64,000 nucleotides of DNA from contig JAKZAN010000007.1 in NCBI GenBank assembly GCA_023053545.1, positions 1,488,001 through 1,552,000 on the forward strand. The letters run 5' to 3'. The translations under genes were made by a program, and so were the position numbers. Origin of the DNA: Lepidurus packardi (taxonomy: Eukaryota > Arthropoda > Branchiopoda > Notostraca > Triopsidae). A model generated the notes under the pieces. That model searched no databases and was not told where the DNA came from. It saw only the letters and a program-made list of their open reading frames with translations. Shown here piece by piece: positions 11,648-21,030 of the stretch; the stretch's first letter is position 1; each line of letters starts with the position of its first letter.

Positions 11648-11892
11648 GGGCCGATTTCCACTGAAGGTTAAGGCGCTTAGCCTATATGCTTAAGACAATT
11701 CAAACAAAAATAATTCACCAAAAGGATAATTCATGATAATTCACCAAATAATTCAGTTTGATGAAGGAGGCGTAACCTCATAAAACTGAATTATTTGGTG
11801 AATTGTCATGAATTATCCTTTTGGTGAATTATTTTTGTTTGAATTGTCTTAAGCATAGGCTAAGCGCCTTAACCTTCGGTGGAAATCGGCCC
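11648..11892. mobile_element. PIF/Harbinger-like MITE, 245 bp, TTA target duplication
   Basis: A nearly perfect long hairpin: the left arm begins GGGCCGATTTCCACTGAAGG and the right arm ends with its reverse complement, with one mismatch. Arms are over 110 bp around a short loop near 11765-11780. It is flanked on both sides by TTA (11645-11647 and 11893-11895). GGGCC ends with a 3-bp TTA target duplication are characteristic of PIF/Harbinger MITEs. It has no coding capacity and the arms are nearly identical, so insertion may be fairly recent. Confidence 0.85.
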
Positions 11893-11973
11893 TTAGGTTA
11901 GGTTAGGTTACGTTAGGTTAGGTTAGGTTAGGTTAGGTTAGGTTACGTTAGGTTAGGTTAGGTTACGTTAGGT
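11893..11973. repeat. interstitial (TTAGG)n array, right part
   Basis: About sixteen TTAGG/TTACG pentamers in the same orientation as the left part, ending at about 11973. Confidence 0.9.
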
Positions 11974-12864
11974 GATGTCGATTTGGAATAAATGTTTTGT
12001 CGAAAAGGAATGATTATTACATACATAAGATTTCCATCTTTTGTGTTGCAAATTTCCATGATACAGTGTTTTCCGCGCGAAATGATTGCTTTTTTTTGGA
12101 ATTACCGACCCTTAAAATGCCAGAAAAAATTGTTTGCAGGCAAAAACAAAAAATTCCGGTAAAGTGCAAAAACTCCGAAAGAAAATATGTATTCATGAAG
12201 TTAATTGAAGGAATTATATTATTACATTCAAATAGCGAAAACTTACCGAAAGTAGTACGAATCCTTATGTTTTGGCTGACAAAGGGTGTTGGAAACTTTT
12301 TTTATATGTTTATATGTCCCGAGTCCATAAAGCCGGTAGTGTCAAAGGGTAGGTAATTGAATTCGTCTATTAGGAATCACTGAAAGTAGTAAAGTTGTTA
12401 TTATCATATTGTAATGCGATTTGAATTATGAAAGTCAATAGGATAAGCTTACCGAAAGTTCAACAAGTTTTTAGGTTTCGGCTCGGATTTTCGTTTACCA
12501 ATACCAATATTAGTAAAAAGTGGTGAGTTAACGGGTGGGTTGAACAGCAAACATCTGTTACTTAGGTTTGTGGGTGGTCCCGTAGAAGGGAACCAATCCG
12601 TGGTTTTTTCGTGTTAGTTTCATGCATGATGGTTTCATGCGATCCTGCTAATTTCATTCAGTAAGTATAAGGACATATATACGTACGGAAGTTTCACGGC
12701 GCGTGGCTGAATTGTGAAATAGTGTTAATAGTAATCGGTGATAACTTGTAGTATATCCATATTGTTGAGTATCTTGTATTGTAATTGCTGACCATCTTGT
12801 CACTTTTAGTATACAGAATATTTAACTGCTTATCCGTAGGGTATAAGAATCGGAAATGTCGTGC

Positions 12865-15800
12865 TTATGACTTTGGGATTTCAATGTAAACAATTTTATG
12901 ATCGGAGTAATATGTTTCGTATACGCCGGTTTTGGGTTGATTAAAACTGGTGTAAATATGATCTAGTGTTGACATATAGTCAGTGGTATAGGCGGTTATG
13001 TGTTGTTGAAGACGTAGGGGTTTAAGTATTTGTGTTACTTTCCATAAATCTGTTGCACGAGTGTGTATGTCTATATTGAAATCACCTATAATTACTATAT
13101 TTTCATAAGATGTATCTATATCACTTATTAAATTGTGTAGCGCATCAAAGAAATTTTCGACGTTGAACCCGTGGTGTCTGTACAAAACGTAGATTGCAAG
13201 TGATAGTTGTGCAATATGTAAACTGCAAAGTTCGAGGTATTTGTTGGAACAACGTCTAGTGAACATTCCGTCGAGTTTTGAATACATAACCATTCCATAA
13301 GGTGAATTTCCTTTGTGATTTGTAGTGAAATCCATACGGTGTAGATCAAAAGAATCTAGTTTATAATCAGCGTCGTAGTCTGCCGCGCATAAACGAGTCT
13401 CACATGCAGCAAATACAGTAGTTGCTTTGATGAACGGATCATTTACAAGGTCAAGGAAATGTTTACGCAATGAGACTATATTTAAAAATGCAATCATTTT
13501 TGTTTTTGTATGAACAATAGATCTTGGATCTAATAACGTTAACTGTTGAGGTTTCGTTCGTAAACGATCCATTTCTTTTTTGGTGTCGGAGGAAATTTTA
13601 ATACCAGGTTCATTGAGATCTTCTATAAAAAGTCCCTCAAGCCGTTTGGCCCTACTGATAGCAACGTAATGCATGTTTGACGTAGCTCTTCCTAAATTGA
13701 CAATTACCTGCTCCATTGTTTGTCCTTGTGCACGGTGAATTGTTTTCGAGCTGTTTGGCCGTAGTGGATACTGGAGTCTTTCAAATTCAGCTCGGTTGTA
13801 GGTGTATCTACAAGTTATTGGAAATATTGGCGTCCAGTTAGGCTGAAGGGTACAATCTTGCTTGTAGAGATGAGAGTACTTTTGACGACACTGTTTTCCT
13901 ATCGTCATTTCCTTGAACTCAACCCAAATAGGAGTATAAGCGGCTGACTGTAGAACTAAGCACTCGCAGACTGAGGAAGATTTCAATATTCCTTTGTCTG
14001 CAACTGGTAAGTGTAAAGGTAGTTTCTTAATAATGCATTCTGACCCATTAGCCAAGCCATCATTAACATCAGAGTTCATACTGTATTCGAAAGGCAAATC
14101 TATTGCTATATGTAAATAACGAATGCAATTGGTATTAGTAATTTTATCCGGCAGTGTGTTTAAAAGACATTTTATATCAACGCCTTTACACCCTCTTACT
14201 GGAAGGTCGGTACTGATAATTATTGCTCTCTCTTGTTTTGCGTTTTCCCATTCCTTTTGGTTGTAGAAATCAATATCATTATTCCGGTAACTGATTCGTT
14301 GTACACAATTGGGAGACGTTGAAGTGATTCGGCTACGTAGGATAGAAATATCTTCAGGAGTTTGCTTGCCTTCTCGTAACCTGTTTAGGAGTTCCGCGAA
14401 GAGAAGGTCGTCTTTTTGACGCATGATCTGCTGTAGCTCAAACATTTTAAAGTTGTCTAACCAAAGATGCTCAGATAAGCAGCGTGCTCCCGTATTCGAA
14501 TATTTAAAAACAGGCTGAGCTTTCGTTGGTGGTAGTTGAAAGAGGTCTCCGACACACAATACTGATTTACCTCCAAATATCTGCGACGAGCCAAAAATTT
14601 CTTTTAAGCGAAAGTCAATGTAATAAAGCATATTTATTCCTACCATAGAAATTTCGTCTATTATGAAAAGTTCTACATCGCGGAACAGTAAATATAATTC
14701 CGAGCGCACTTGAGATTGCAAACACAAAAAAGTATTATTAGCGTCGAACATTCTTCCTATAGGAATATGAAATGTGCTGTGTATCGTTGATCCGCCTACA
14801 TTAAAAGCGGCTTTGCCAGTGTAAGCTACAATAACCACTTTCTTTGTATCGGGATTTGAGTTCGGACCTTTGTTAAAATAACGGGTTACACATGCGTCAA
14901 TCGCTCGAACAACTAAACTTTTGCCTGTTCCGGCTCCACCGCTAAGGAATCTACAATAATTGCCAGCTTTTGTTTTATGCATGTATAACAGATCTAAGAC
15001 AAATAGTCGTTGTTCTATATTTAAACAACGCATCATAGAGAAATACTCCTCATCTCGTATACCATACTTTTCGACTGACGAAGCTGTTTTACCTAAGCTC
15101 AGATCATTAGGGTGGGTATTTGGTAAATCTCTTCCTATGTCTGCTTCAGGCATGCAGTTGTACTCAGGGTCGAAAATTTGATTGGAATCAGTTTGCAATT
15201 CCTTCAGAGTTTCTTCGTCTTCCGATTCTGAACCGTTGAAAGTGTTATGATCCACTAACTCGTGTAAAGGTTTGCTCAGTATATCGTCTACAGCATCACT
15301 GCTGGGTTCAAAAAATTGGCGTTCTTTTTGAATACGGTTGAAAACATCACGCTGGAAAAATGTAGTCTCGTAAGTTTCTTGAGTTTTAAGATCATTGTGA
15401 TCCCTCCATGGCCAGTACAACATGAGTTTACTATGGAAATATTTTTCAGGGTTTGTGTCACGACGGTAGTTCATGAACCTTAAGATTCGATGTTTTGTTC
15501 GTACATTATAGACCGAATGTTTCTTCTCTTTTTTGTCATTATCGAAAGACTCTTTATTGTCATCTTCAAGTTCTGATTCGCCAGAGTATTCGGTTTGTTC
15601 TATACAATAACCATCGTCACCAACAATATTGGAATCATTGTTATGATATTTATGCGTGTAGTTTGTGACATATTCTGCTAAGCTTGTGTTCTCTAGGTAG
15701 TTCGGTCTCTTCGAATATCTATCTAAAAAATTTTCAGATATAACATTTTCGTTTTCATCGTCCATTTTCTTAATGACTGCAAAAGGTTTCGAAAGAATTA

Positions 15801-18800
15801 CTCTATCCTCAGGTTGACATGTGGGAACGAACACAACAGCCCTGCTGAATTTTCTTAAAGGCAACTGAAGAAGTAAAAAAACAGCTTCTTGCACACCAAC
15901 CTCTGTGGAATTTAAGAATTTGTTGCCCACCATTCTAAACTTTTCTCTAAGCGTAAAATTTCCTTCATGTACTTCTTTTACCACGTTACGAAGAGTTTCG
16001 CTCATACCCTTTTGCGATTTGGTCATGTAACTTGCAATATATGAGGCAGCTGCGTAAGCATCAAATACATACTGAATGTCCATATTTGCGTCCCAGAATT
16101 CTAGGAGTAATGGATTAAAAGCATTTACCATACATTCGTTAGGCGCACGTTTCAAGAACAATGTTGTTTTGGTAATACGTGTTCGCAAAGCACCAATATA
16201 AGTTTCTAAATTAAATCCACACTCGCACAAAAAGGAGTCAAAGGTGGCAAATGTTTCACAAGAAAGGTTCATTAATTCCTTAATTTTTTTCCAAGCAAGA
16301 CTATATTTATTTATGTTGTCTTTTGGCTCGTTGGACTCGAAAGGTTTGAGCAACATTGTGTTCGGGACGGGAGGTTTCGGGAAAGCGAAGCGGCATTTCT
16401 TGTTTTTCCCTTTTACTTTACAGGTAAATGTGTGTCTGTGTTTTTGTACTTCAATGGCCTTTTCTGTGTACGGACCAGATAATTGACAAGAAACGTACTT
16501 GTCTACATACCGGATTAAGGCTTCGTCGAACGACTGTTCATCTTGAAAATCAGCGCGTAAGGGTTGGTTATCACACCAAACGAACAAATGAATATGGGGG
16601 GAGCCACGTTGTTGAAATTCCACACGTATTGCATAATCTTTAACTTTGCCAAGTGGTTCGATTGGGTCTCTGAATAACTGTAGAAGTTTGTCTACGCGGT
16701 AATTAAAGTATCTTGCACAAGTGACGTTGTCTTTGAGTAAACGACATTTGTCTAACCATGCTAACGATTTAAGTTCAACATCCGTGTACAAGCGTTTATC
16801 AACCGTTTTTCCTAATATTCGCAGGAGGTCAAGCCATCTAGTTTCTGCTGCTGAAAAGCTTAAAAAAAATGCAGGGGGTCCCAGTTGACGAATCATGGCA
16901 AATAAGTCATGGCATACGCGCTGGAAATAAGGAGGCGATCCACGTACAGATTTTAGGAAATTGAAACCTCCGTCAAACTGCAATGAACGTAAGACTTCCG
17001 GGTTTTTCAGCATCCGTGCGTTAAAAGAAGTTCCTGGTCTTTTATCCTTAGCCTTTAAAATTCTCGTCCCGAAGCGCATAGTGTCAGCTATCTTCTTTAT
17101 TTGTAGTTTCTTAACTTTGAAAAATATGTTAATTTCGTCTTGAGCAACACGACGATCGACATGTTGTAACTCAGCTTTGCAAAGAGAACTGTAAGAAACC
17201 GGTCGAGATCGAAAATGACCATTTGTATATTGATCGTTAGGATTGAGACAGTAAGCTGGTCTTGCAAAGCCACAAAAGATGTGAGGGAAGGCAAGTTCTT
17301 CGCAGTCCTTATCGCTAAGTATACCCAATGGTCGCTTGTTTTCTCCAGGTGCTATAATATGAATAACGTCGTCACCTTCCCCATGTAAAAAATTTTCGTT
17401 CAATAATATAGTATCCATATTGACTCTAGCAATATCTTCAGAAATTTCTGTGTCACTACTATCACTGTGTGGCTTTGTTTTGGAAAATATAATAGAGTCC
17501 ATTGATTCTGGATCTGATGCACCATCAGTGATGACGCTTTCTTCAACACACACTTCCGGAACATCTTCCTCTGGTACAAATTGCCAATTCTCTGCAAATG
17601 AGATATTATGTTCAATAAATAATGGACGTGTGACTAGCAGTTTAGCTGCGTTACGCACCAAGTTAGGACGAACAGTTTCTACAAACTCTGGTCGAGTATA
17701 AGTTAACTTTCTTTTCAAGGCCACTTTTATTGTTTCAAAATCTCTAAATTTTCGCGGTAATTCTGTAATGGTTTCATCAATATCATGTGGAATATTTACG
17801 ACATTTCCTTTCAATTTTGACTGACCTCCTTGTCGCTGTGGTTGTAATCTTAAGAACATGAGACGAGGGGATATCAATCTTCGTTCCATAGGGTTTAAAT
17901 CTTCAAGAACTTTAGGCAATTCTGGGAAGCCAACTTTATTTAGTTTTGACATTGGAGGAATTTTACCCTTCTGCAGATATCTGAAACACGTTATGCACAC
18001 GAATTCGGTGTGTATGGCTCGAAAACACGAAACAAATAACTGGCTTGCGCAAGATATGTCATTATCGTTAAGTTCATCGATGGCTGTTTGCAGTTTTTTG
18101 GCAGGAAACAATGAACGCTTAAAAAAAAGTTGGGAACAACTTCCGCATATAAAATCTGGTCCTTGACTCAGTAAAGTTTTCATCTTTTTCAAAGCTATAT
18201 CAACACGCGTATCTGAAGAATTTTCATTGCTCATAGAAATTAAAGGCAGTGTACTCTTGTTTATATCTATATTCACTTGTTTTTCTTCGTGACGGTTCCC
18301 AGCAGAAGCGTTAATACGCGTTGTCTTAATTTCCGTTTTCATACAAACCAATTCTGGATCTTCATTATGCATATAAGGACACATTACTATGCTGGATTTA
18401 TGACTAATACATACGTTATTGAAGTCCATAATGCATTCGAAGACACCAAGAGGCGATTGTCCTTTTAAGCAACGTGTTGTTTCTAAGGTAAAGCAGTAAA
18501 TACTGAAGTGATGTAAGTCATTCAACCCAATAAAACATTCTTTCAGTACATTAGGCAGAGCAAAAGTAGTAATATTTTTGATCTGTGCACAACGATCCAA
18601 TAACGCACAATGCACGCTACAGCTCCGTTTTGCATTATTATGACTAGTGAAAAGGTTAATAGTGTCATTTTCTGTTTTAAAGATACCAATACAGTAATTT
18701 CTGTATTCAACGACGAAGTAACTACCCTCTCGCAAGGCTAAACTGAAGTACGTACTAAATTGTGAAGGTAAAACTTTTGTACACAAAATTCGTGAAAAAC

Positions 18801-21030
18801 ACGTGAACGAAAGTCCCATATCTGGGAAAGAAAACTTACTAGGTATCTTTGTAAGTGATATTTGAGACTTGTAATCTGCGTACAAGTTATATAACGTCAT
18901 TCCAATTTTACGTATATGTCGAATCATCTCAAAGTTAGTATAGTCAATTTGAAGTAGCCCTCTAAAAATAGCACAACGTAACGCCAAAAATACAACAGTG
19001 AAAGCTACTGATTGACCACATTTGCGATCAATGTAAAAGTTGTCTGCGATTTCTATACCCTTACATAAAACAGAATGCCGAACTAAATGGCTACGATTTG
19101 AAAGCTGTAAGCCACATTCAGGACATTCAAAACTCGTAATACTGGTGGATAATAAGTTTTGACAACTAAGCTTGTGTTTATGAAGCAGGGCTCGATTAAC
19201 GATAGATTCACCACAACCTAGGCATTGCACTTCCTGGCTATTAGACGAAGAGTTACTGGTTATATTAGTATGGTCCTTAAGTAATGTTACGACTTTCGGA
19301 GAATGAGGATTTCGGATATCGTTCTGTAAGTCAGCTACTTTTGTCCCAACTTTTTGAATGAAGTTCTCTTTACTTAGAGTATCTGTTTGACAATGTTTCC
19401 CACTGTCATTTGCAGGTTTTAAGCATATATTCGTAGTCTGTTGAGAAAAAGGGAGACATATTTTGAAATGTCTTTGTAAATTCGAAGAACGAGTAAAAAT
19501 CCTATAGCAGTTCTCACATACAAATTCTTTTCGCTCCTGTTCACTAATTTCTAAAATGTTACTCGGAAGATCATACACTAAAGTTGCAGTATTCTTATTT
19601 CTTACATTAGCGCATGGTGCTGTACTTTCCTTATCCACATGAACAACTCCGATTTGTCTGTCAAATCCTGACTTAGGCGAAAAATGTGTTAGTTTGCAAA
19701 ACGAGGAATGTCGATTTAATCCACGGCGCGTAGAAAATGTTCGCAGGCAATTCCCACAAGTATTTTCATTCTTTTGTGACGTTTCACTGCCACTAAGTCT
19801 CTCCTCAATAGTCTTGGCCTTACTGATCTGTAAGTCTTCATTTCCTTCACACTTTATATTCTTAGGAGCGTGCTTACTGTAATAACTAAATGCTGAATCG
19901 TGAGTAGTTACCGTTGTCTTATTCTCTTTTGGCAAATCTGCATTCACTTTGTGGTATGTCATCACATTTAACAGCAATGTAGGCTGACAGCTGTCATCTA
20001 GATGTTGTACCTTTTTATTGTTAACGTTAATAATATCTTTCGGGAAAGCAAGGTCAGCATTCCTTTTATAGGTTTCTTTGCTAGCATTTGAACCAGTCAA
20101 ATCAATTACTACTGGTACTTCGTTTCCATGTATAAGCGGAAAAGATTTCAACTTTTGCTTCATTTCAGTCGCGATGGTAAGGTCTTCTCCACAAAATGAA
20201 TTTTGACAATCGTTCTTTTCTGATTTCAAATTTTTCGTATTATTCATTTTCGATTTTTTCGGTTTCTCTGATGTCTTTTTATCAACATCAGCAGGAAGGC
20301 ACATATTAGTAGCATAGCTAGCAGTTATATTACCGATAGTTACAGCCCGTGTTAGCCTTTCATTGCATATACCACGACTACACCTACCTACAGTTTGTAC
20401 AAGTGTATTCAGACGTGCATTTCCTAATTCTTTGCAACAAACTGGCACAATGTCATACTGCGGATTACCATGCGATAACACCGAACCATACATGTTCCGT
20501 AGGTACCCAATTAATTCATGGAATTCTAGTTCTAGCAGGACAGCAGTACCCATACTATCAGGTTTACCAGAGGCATCTCGTGCATGCGAATCAAAAAGAA
20601 AGTATTTTCCATTGCGCTCCATAATGCTTGTACAATGTGAGCAACTAATAAAAAGCACACCAGCACAGCTATGTGCAGCTCTTACGGAATCTTCCAAAGT
20701 GGTAGCATATGGATGAGTTTCCCGTGGACATATAAAACCAAACGCATCTTGCCCATGCAGAAACGTCTCTAATATACCAAATTCTTTAAAATCCAAGTAT
20801 CCCGGTAGTTCGGCAGAAAAAAAATACCTCTCACGGTGCTCGTAAGTTCGGTATATTTCATCTCCCATCGTCATTATATCACACATGTTTTTTTCAATCC
20901 ACTCGTTAGGAGGAACCAAATAACTCCATGCAATAGATACAAAAGCCATCGGTGTGCACTGAGCACCACGACTAGAAGCAGAAAAAACATGCGCAAATTG
21001 CGAATACGGCGCTCTACAGATCAACCTCAT
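12865..21030 (-). CDS. Helentron-type Helitron polyprotein: C76-like protease x2, zinc fingers, Rep, PIF1 helicase, endonuclease
   Basis: One uninterrupted frame of 2721 codons from ATG 21030. Domains in order: residues 10-190, herpesvirus-UL36/C76-like cysteine-protease fold with GAQC (Cys25) and FDSH (Asp147, His149); four C2H2/C2HC-type fingers at about 425-445, 505-525, 603-623 and 635-656; about 668-850, a second C76-like copy with GQS and FTSH, lacking Cys and Asp; a cysteine-rich segment at 960-1020; Helitron N-terminal region at 1270-1460; HUH Rep motif SPHIHLF (His1479, His1481) and two catalytic tyrosines YIASY (1664, 1668); PIF1 helicase with Walker A GGAGTGKS (2031-2038), IIDEIS and TIHRAQGQT; C-terminal exonuclease-endonuclease-phosphatase domain (2508-2720) with ETRL, GDFNID, LDHIY and SDHK. 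Rep, helicase and C-terminal endonuclease together define Helentrons, rolling-circle transposons. All core residues are present, so the protein could be active. It acts on DNA in the nucleus; the protease domains' targets are unknown. Confidence 0.93.
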   Translation of the reverse strand: MRLICRAPYSQFAHVFSASSRGAQCTPMAFVSIAWSYLVPPNEWIEKNMCDIMTMGDEIYRTYEHRERYFFSAELPGYLDFKEFGILETFLHGQDAFGFICPRETHPYATTLEDSVRAAHSCAGVLFISCSHCTSIMERNGKYFLFDSHARDASGKPDSMGTAVLLELEFHELIGYLRNMYGSVLSHGNPQYDIVPVCCKELGNARLNTLVQTVGRCSRGICNERLTRAVTIGNITASYATNMCLPADVDKKTSEKPKKSKMNNTKNLKSEKNDCQNSFCGEDLTIATEMKQKLKSFPLIHGNEVPVVIDLTGSNASKETYKRNADLAFPKDIINVNNKKVQHLDDSCQPTLLLNVMTYHKVNADLPKENKTTVTTHDSAFSYYSKHAPKNIKCEGNEDLQISKAKTIEERLSGSETSQKNENTCGNCLRTFSTRRGLNRHSSFCKLTHFSPKSGFDRQIGVVHVDKESTAPCANVRNKNTATLVYDLPSNILEISEQERKEFVCENCYRIFTRSSNLQRHFKICLPFSQQTTNICLKPANDSGKHCQTDTLSKENFIQKVGTKVADLQNDIRNPHSPKVVTLLKDHTNITSNSSSNSQEVQCLGCGESIVNRALLHKHKLSCQNLLSTSITSFECPECGLQLSNRSHLVRHSVLCKGIEIADNFYIDRKCGQSVAFTVVFLALRCAIFRGLLQIDYTNFEMIRHIRKIGMTLYNLYADYKSQISLTKIPSKFSFPDMGLSFTCFSRILCTKVLPSQFSTYFSLALREGSYFVVEYRNYCIGIFKTENDTINLFTSHNNAKRSCSVHCALLDRCAQIKNITTFALPNVLKECFIGLNDLHHFSIYCFTLETTRCLKGQSPLGVFECIMDFNNVCISHKSSIVMCPYMHNEDPELVCMKTEIKTTRINASAGNRHEEKQVNIDINKSTLPLISMSNENSSDTRVDIALKKMKTLLSQGPDFICGSCSQLFFKRSLFPAKKLQTAIDELNDNDISCASQLFVSCFRAIHTEFVCITCFRYLQKGKIPPMSKLNKVGFPELPKVLEDLNPMERRLISPRLMFLRLQPQRQGGQSKLKGNVVNIPHDIDETITELPRKFRDFETIKVALKRKLTYTRPEFVETVRPNLVRNAAKLLVTRPLFIEHNISFAENWQFVPEEDVPEVCVEESVITDGASDPESMDSIIFSKTKPHSDSSDTEISEDIARVNMDTILLNENFLHGEGDDVIHIIAPGENKRPLGILSDKDCEELAFPHIFCGFARPAYCLNPNDQYTNGHFRSRPVSYSSLCKAELQHVDRRVAQDEINIFFKVKKLQIKKIADTMRFGTRILKAKDKRPGTSFNARMLKNPEVLRSLQFDGGFNFLKSVRGSPPYFQRVCHDLFAMIRQLGPPAFFLSFSAAETRWLDLLRILGKTVDKRLYTDVELKSLAWLDKCRLLKDNVTCARYFNYRVDKLLQLFRDPIEPLGKVKDYAIRVEFQQRGSPHIHLFVWCDNQPLRADFQDEQSFDEALIRYVDKYVSCQLSGPYTEKAIEVQKHRHTFTCKVKGKNKKCRFAFPKPPVPNTMLLKPFESNEPKDNINKYSLAWKKIKELMNLSCETFATFDSFLCECGFNLETYIGALRTRITKTTLFLKRAPNECMVNAFNPLLLEFWDANMDIQYVFDAYAAASYIASYMTKSQKGMSETLRNVVKEVHEGNFTLREKFRMVGNKFLNSTEVGVQEAVFLLLQLPLRKFSRAVVFVPTCQPEDRVILSKPFAVIKKMDDENENVISENFLDRYSKRPNYLENTSLAEYVTNYTHKYHNNDSNIVGDDGYCIEQTEYSGESELEDDNKESFDNDKKEKKHSVYNVRTKHRILRFMNYRRDTNPEKYFHSKLMLYWPWRDHNDLKTQETYETTFFQRDVFNRIQKERQFFEPSSDAVDDILSKPLHELVDHNTFNGSESEDEETLKELQTDSNQIFDPEYNCMPEADIGRDLPNTHPNDLSLGKTASSVEKYGIRDEEYFSMMRCLNIEQRLFVLDLLYMHKTKAGNYCRFLSGGAGTGKSLVVRAIDACVTRYFNKGPNSNPDTKKVVIVAYTGKAAFNVGGSTIHSTFHIPIGRMFDANNTFLCLQSQVRSELYLLFRDVELFIIDEISMVGINMLYYIDFRLKEIFGSSQIFGGKSVLCVGDLFQLPPTKAQPVFKYSNTGARCLSEHLWLDNFKMFELQQIMRQKDDLLFAELLNRLREGKQTPEDISILRSRITSTSPNCVQRISYRNNDIDFYNQKEWENAKQERAIIISTDLPVRGCKGVDIKCLLNTLPDKITNTNCIRYLHIAIDLPFEYSMNSDVNDGLANGSECIIKKLPLHLPVADKGILKSSSVCECLVLQSAAYTPIWVEFKEMTIGKQCRQKYSHLYKQDCTLQPNWTPIFPITCRYTYNRAEFERLQYPLRPNSSKTIHRAQGQTMEQVIVNLGRATSNMHYVAISRAKRLEGLFIEDLNEPGIKISSDTKKEMDRLRTKPQQLTLLDPRSIVHTKTKMIAFLNIVSLRKHFLDLVNDPFIKATTVFAACETRLCAADYDADYKLDSFDLHRMDFTTNHKGNSPYGMVMYSKLDGMFTRRCSNKYLELCSLHIAQLSLAIYVLYRHHGFNVENFFDALHNLISDIDTSYENIVIIGDFNIDIHTRATDLWKVTQILKPLRLQQHITAYTTDYMSTLDHIYTSFNQPKTGVYETYYSDHKIVYIEIPKS

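Larger units (their letters stand above)
11438..12176. mobile_element. foldback element with ~100-bp inverted arms around a TTAGG array
   Basis: Sequence from about 11438 to 11545 is the diverged reverse complement of 12070-12176. Shared words include TTTACCGGAATTTTTTG, TTGCCTGCAAACAA and GATTGTTTT...GCGCGGAAA. A candidate 5-bp target duplication GAAAG lies at 11433-11437 and 12177-12181. The flanking sequence joins into continuity with a related repeat near 5934-5970, which lacks the element. The interior is a TTAGG/TTACG array interrupted by a smaller MITE. Confidence 0.75.
10546..12500 (-). repeat. degenerate ~200-bp repeat units with splice-donor-like motifs
   Basis: The words GCTTACCGAAAGT, TTTAGGTTTCGGCTC and AAAGGGTGTAGGGGACT recur in order at roughly 10550, 10750, 10970, 11190, 12240 and 12450, with related copies near 5785 and 6010. 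On the minus strand each unit contains CTTTCGGTAAGC or a close variant, which fits the 5' splice-site consensus. The foldback element 11438-12176 interrupts the series. No protein is apparent. The units could be a tandem array belonging to the neighbouring element or repeated leader exons. Confidence 0.6.

Noticed and set aside
12871..13509. Separate LINE-type endonuclease gene
   Set aside because: The endonuclease domain is in the same uninterrupted frame as the helicase, as in Helentrons, and no reverse transcriptase is present.
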